Under the pieces are notes generated by a model. It worked only from the letters and a program-made list of their open reading frames with translations, was not told the origin of the DNA and made no database searches. Shown piece by piece: positions 61,182 to 64,000 of a stretch of 64,000 nucleotides of DNA. Each line of letters opens with the position of its first letter. Position 1 is the stretch's first letter. Origin of the DNA: JAEWSN01 sp942493335 (GTDB lineage: Bacteria > Bacillota > Clostridia > DSM-8532); NCBI GenBank assembly GCA_942493335.1, contig OW818693.1, positions 3,224,001 through 3,288,000 on the forward strand, given 5' to 3'. A program made the translations under genes and the position numbers.

Positions 61182-61946
61182 TCAAAGATTTTCTTGGATC
61201 CAAACAGCGTGTCGTTTATACATGAACGCATTCTTCATCAAGGTAACATTATGCGTTTCTTCCGCATAATTTCTTGTCCATTCCGAGATGGCCAAAAGTC
61301 TTTTTGTGATTGCCGACAGCAATTCTGATCTGGTATATGCGTATGGCGGGCTTTTCTTGCCATAAGCCTGTAAAAACAGGTCAATCCTGTGGTTCATCTC
61401 TGCCATGTCAAAAGGGGATGTCTCTTCGCCTTCCCCGAGTGCTGTCTTCGGCATGACGGGTATGAACCGATAGGCAGTGTAGGCCATGTCCCACAACCGG
61501 CTTCCCGGGGCGCACAAATCAAAATCGATCAATCCGGCAAATTCGGTTCCCTCAAATACGCAGTTATAGGGAGCAAAATCATCATGACAGATTACTTGCG
61601 GTTCGGTCCCGGTGTGGAAGCTCCATTGGGCGTTTTCCATCACGAAGTCTTCTGTCGCATCATGCCAGTCTCTCATGTGCGATGCGATTTGTGTCAGGAC
61701 ACTCCGGCTCCATATCCATTCCGGCATATCATGCGGAACATCCCCGTTCATGAAGGACAGAACTTCCGTGTCGGCATCAAAGGAGATCGGCTCCGGCACC
61801 CACTTTATCCCTTTGCTTCGGACATGTTTCAGCAGATGATGAATGGTTTCAGTGGATTTTGTCACTTTGCGGTATACCTTGTTGTCCAGCCTGATAGGGG
61901 TGTTCATCAATCCGCCACTCAGCTTTTCGCCATTTTCGTCGATCAC
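61182..61946 (-). CDS. APH-type phosphotransferase
   Basis: 254 residues from GTG 61946 (GGGAGG six bases upstream, inside the end of the previous gene; an ATG at 61976 has no ribosome binding site). Kinase-fold motifs are VICHDDFAPYNCVF (HxDxxxxN) and GLIDFDLCAPGSRLWDMAY. It belongs to the aminoglycoside-phosphotransferase-like superfamily. The substrate is unknown, and a housekeeping small-molecule kinase is as likely as drug resistance. The start is one base after the stop of the upstream gene. Confidence 0.83.
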   Translation of the reverse strand: MIDENGEKLSGGLMNTPIRLDNKVYRKVTKSTETIHHLLKHVRSKGIKWVPEPISFDADTEVLSFMNGDVPHDMPEWIWSRSVLTQIASHMRDWHDATEDFVMENAQWSFHTGTEPQVICHDDFAPYNCVFEGTEFAGLIDFDLCAPGSRLWDMAYTAYRFIPVMPKTALGEGEETSPFDMAEMNHRIDLFLQAYGKKSPPYAYTRSELLSAITKRLLAISEWTRNYAEETHNVTLMKNAFMYKRHAVWIQENL

Positions 61947-61947
61947 T

Positions 61948-62469
61948 TTATGCCTCCCGTACTTGATCCTGCTCATGCAGCAACAAGTACGCGTGCTCCT
62001 GACGAATGAGGTTCTTGATCTCCGCTATGTCTGTGGCGGCAATGTTCGGGATGTCGAGCGCATAAGCGCCGCAGTGCGCCTTTTTCGCTCCATCAGGGAA
62101 TGTATAGGTGTATATATGGGTATCAGCATCGCCGCCACAGAAATTGCATCCGCTCTTGCAGCGCGGAGTTTTGCTTGGCGATTTCTCAATCGCATCACGG
62201 ACAACCTCGGCATACTTTTGGGAATAGTTGTTGCAAGCTGAAAAGCGCAGTGCGAAAAAGGGGTCATTGGCCTTGTTCTTCTTGATACCCATTTTCGCGA
62301 TTTGCTTATGATGCATGTCGCATTTGAAAGTCAGATTGGATCGTTCCTTTTGAGGATGATAGCCAAGTTCGGACAAGCAGGTGCTGATCTCCTGGTATAC
62401 CGCTTTTGCATCCTGATCGAGCATGGACAAAAACTGATTCATCAATTCATCTTTTCTTCTAGTTTTCAT
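61948..62469 (-). CDS. Cys-rich protein of unknown function coupled to the APH gene
   Basis: 173 residues from ATG 62469 behind GAAGGAGAACGACC. It has a helical N-terminus (LMNQFLSMLDQDAKAVYQEI), then a region with KCDMHHK, and CKSGCNFCGG (Cys-x3-Cys-x2-Cys) near 110-120, followed by HIYTYTFPDGAKKAHCGAYA. The Cys cluster suggests a metal site, but I do not recognise the family. It is not AT-rich and lies in one operon with the phosphotransferase. Confidence 0.7.
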   Translation of the reverse strand: MKTRRKDELMNQFLSMLDQDAKAVYQEISTCLSELGYHPQKERSNLTFKCDMHHKQIAKMGIKKNKANDPFFALRFSACNNYSQKYAEVVRDAIEKSPSKTPRCKSGCNFCGGDADTHIYTYTFPDGAKKAHCGAYALDIPNIAATDIAEIKNLIRQEHAYLLLHEQDQVREA

Positions 62470-62579
62470 AGGTCGTTCTCCTTCCAGCAGAACACTAGTA
62501 TGAGCAGTTATACGCCGATAATGCTTGTTCATTCATCGTTTCAGGATTGACAGTGAAGGGCTCTCAGGTATACGGTACA

Positions 62580-63077
62580 ATGAACAGAAAAAGAAATCAA
62601 TCAACAGAAAAGAAATCAATCTTGAAGTATTATGGCATTGAAGAAAACGTAAAGGCATTATTATCACGGGGGATCCGATTCGTGTTTGGATAAAGAGAAT
62701 CCTTGAATTTGATGCAAATCCAAAAGCCAAAATTGAGCCGTTCAGAGAGATAGATTGCGATCAACACGTCTTAAGAAAGATTGATGGACATCTTGAAAAT
62801 CGAAACATCCCTTATATCAAGGCGAAAACCTGGACGGCGAATGCGTTTTACAGAGAAACAGAGGAGAAGATCGCACTACAGGTTTCCGAAGGCTGCGTTA
62901 CGGGGCTAATGAAGCAGCGGTCTTTTAGCGTATAAAAATTCCGTAATGTAGTTCTGGGTCAAGTGCTTTTTTAGCGGTGATGATTTAAGCAGTGTGGAGT
63001 GGGATTCGCGTTCTTGGAAAAGCAGGGAAGAAATCGTGGAGAATCTCGTTGAAACATCATTAGAGATATGCTTGTAA
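62580..63077 (+). pseudogene. Decayed nucleoside phosphorylase
   Basis: A plus-strand relic in three frames. After a possible start at ATG 62580 the frame is lost. The next piece (GDPIRVWIKRILEFDA, then IPYIKAKTWTANAFYRETEE) matches the core of purine nucleoside phosphorylase/AMP nucleosidase-like proteins but stops at 62933. In a shifted frame KFRNVVLGQVLF and then FSGDDLSSVEWDSRSWKSRE run to the stop at 63075-63077. A promoter-like TTGACA (62547-62552)/TATACG (62569-62574) survives. At least two frameshifts mean no functional product. Confidence 0.7.
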
Positions 63078-63100
63078 TTTTAGGTTTCTGACCTTTGTCG

Positions 63101-63988
63101 TTATTTTGTACCGCTTGTTGCCATCACCGTCGATGTGCTGAAATCCCATAGTTTTGTGCCATTTTCATATAGTTCGATTCGTTTATCAAACCGCTTGTTT
63201 ATCAGCTCAATCCCTCTTTCCATCTCGATATCTGATAAGGCGGCTGAATCGATCTTTTTGGCCTTGATCAGGCTATTGATAGAGAACAGGCGATTCACTT
63301 CAATCGACTCAATTGCCATATCATAAGGCACTTCGTAATTATCGGGGCAATACGACAGGATCGTGAAAAAGTGAACGTTGATTTCTCGAAACCCTGCCTT
63401 CTCCAGGATCGGCGCAAATTCATTTTCCTGAAGTGGATAAGCACAAACATTAAGCTGCTTTTCATACGCTGTACTGACATCCCATGCTCTGTTGAGAAGT
63501 GCCTTCTCTTCTTCTTCATCCGGCATATCCATGTTCGCTCTTGCATTCAGGCCTGGACGAACTGAGAAAATGACGATTTTTCCACCTCGTCTTAAAATAC
63601 GGTATTGTTCGCGCGTGAAGGCGTTTGGCTCAATATGCTCCATGACAGTATGGGAGAAGCATAAATCATACGATTCATCGCTGAACGGCATCGACAACGC
63701 ATCGCCCAACAAAAAAGTGCAATCGAGTCCCAATTCTTTTGTTTTCGTCCTTGCGAACTCAATATGACCGACATCATTATCGATACCTGTAACATTTACA
63801 TTAGGCAAATAGGCTTTTATTCGATGGCAGAACACGCCTCCTGCACATCCAATATCCAGCGCATCCATCCCGTCCTCAACTTTCATGGAAGAAAGCCAGA
63901 TATCCTTATTGCTCAAGTTGAACCGTAATCCTCTTGAACGATAGAGTTCTTCTGATGTTTGCACATATTCCGACCATGCATTTCCCAT
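63101..63988 (-). CDS. Class I SAM-dependent methyltransferase
   Basis: 295 residues from ATG 63988 behind GAGGTGGCAG. Motif I is ALDIGCAGGVFC, then VTGIDNDVGHIEFAR (acidic loop), LLGDALSMPFSDES (motif II region) and FSHTVMEHIEPNAF. This is the UbiE/Coq5-like (Methyltransf_11) group, which methylates small molecules. Its substrate is unknown. The gene is AT-richer than the kdp cluster. The whole gene is in the window if this start is right, and the right-hand neighbour is not visible. Confidence 0.82.
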   Translation of the reverse strand: MGNAWSEYVQTSEELYRSRGLRFNLSNKDIWLSSMKVEDGMDALDIGCAGGVFCHRIKAYLPNVNVTGIDNDVGHIEFARTKTKELGLDCTFLLGDALSMPFSDESYDLCFSHTVMEHIEPNAFTREQYRILRRGGKIVIFSVRPGLNARANMDMPDEEEEKALLNRAWDVSTAYEKQLNVCAYPLQENEFAPILEKAGFREINVHFFTILSYCPDNYEVPYDMAIESIEVNRLFSINSLIKAKKIDSAALSDIEMERGIELINKRFDKRIELYENGTKLWDFSTSTVMATSGTK

Positions 63989-64000
63989 CTGCCACCTCAA

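Overview
The window looks like a chromosomal segment of an anaerobic, mid-GC, Gram-positive bacterium of the Bacillota, most likely Clostridia. This is inferred from gene content, not from a search. The clues are an LPXTG-anchored surface protein, strong AGGAGG-type ribosome binding sites, sigma-A-like TTGACA/TATAAT promoters, an M-box Mg2+ riboswitch, a c-di-GMP-I riboswitch, hydroxylamine reductase (Hcp), and the [FeFe]-hydrogenase maturase HydG with its TM1266-type partner. There is one tRNA (Pro, anticodon TGG), no rRNA and no CRISPR array.

Layout. 1-929: an APC permease cut by the window edge. 930-5650: an AT-rich accessory island. It holds a two-gene operon (a ClpB-type single-AAA ATPase and an unknown partner) between stretches of decayed DNA that include an IS5-type transposase relic. 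5.7-9.1 kb: small-molecule modifying enzymes (GNAT acetyltransferase, a P-loop kinase with an apparent frameshift, an APH-type phosphotransferase) and an XRE regulator/membrane protein pair with a repeated operator. 9.2-22.3 kb: VOC protein, AraC-type regulator, a very large membrane protein, M-box plus corA, hcp with an array of upstream repeats, a secreted peptidoglycan-binding protein, ftsH and a methyltransferase. 22.3-28.8 kb: the riboswitch-controlled LPXTG protein, a NiaP-like MFS transporter, the TM1266-type protein and hydG. 28.8-33.2 kb: one 1452-residue frame that joins a TtcA-type tRNA thiolase to a complete hybrid histidine kinase. 33.5-38.6 kb: serine hydrolase, DUF4153-type membrane protein, and a DUF2089-type regulator coupled to a repeat protein. 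39-45.6 kb: tRNA-Pro, two AT-rich lipoprotein/membrane protein genes, four small GNAT/VOC genes and a secreted GH5-like glycosidase.

45.7-61.1 kb is a potassium-homeostasis supercluster. It contains kdpFABC, a five-gene trk operon (two RCK proteins, a 38-residue membrane peptide missed by ordinary ORF cut-offs, TrkH, and an exported OB-fold-like protein), and an RCK/KdpD C-terminal half/KdpE operon. It also contains a second histidine kinase with a response regulator lacking a DNA-binding domain, and a separate KdpD N-terminal half. A duplicated element of about 115 bp lies upstream of both kdpFABC and the RCK-kdpD-kdpE operon, and is probably a shared regulatory region. 61-64 kb: an APH-type protein coupled to an unknown Cys-rich protein, a decayed nucleoside phosphorylase and a methyltransferase.

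Most interesting for follow-up: the AAA/partner operon in the AT-rich island, the TtcA-kinase fusion, the coupled 38-residue peptide between trkA and trkH, the duplicated kdp element, and the c-di-GMP riboswitch on the surface-protein gene.
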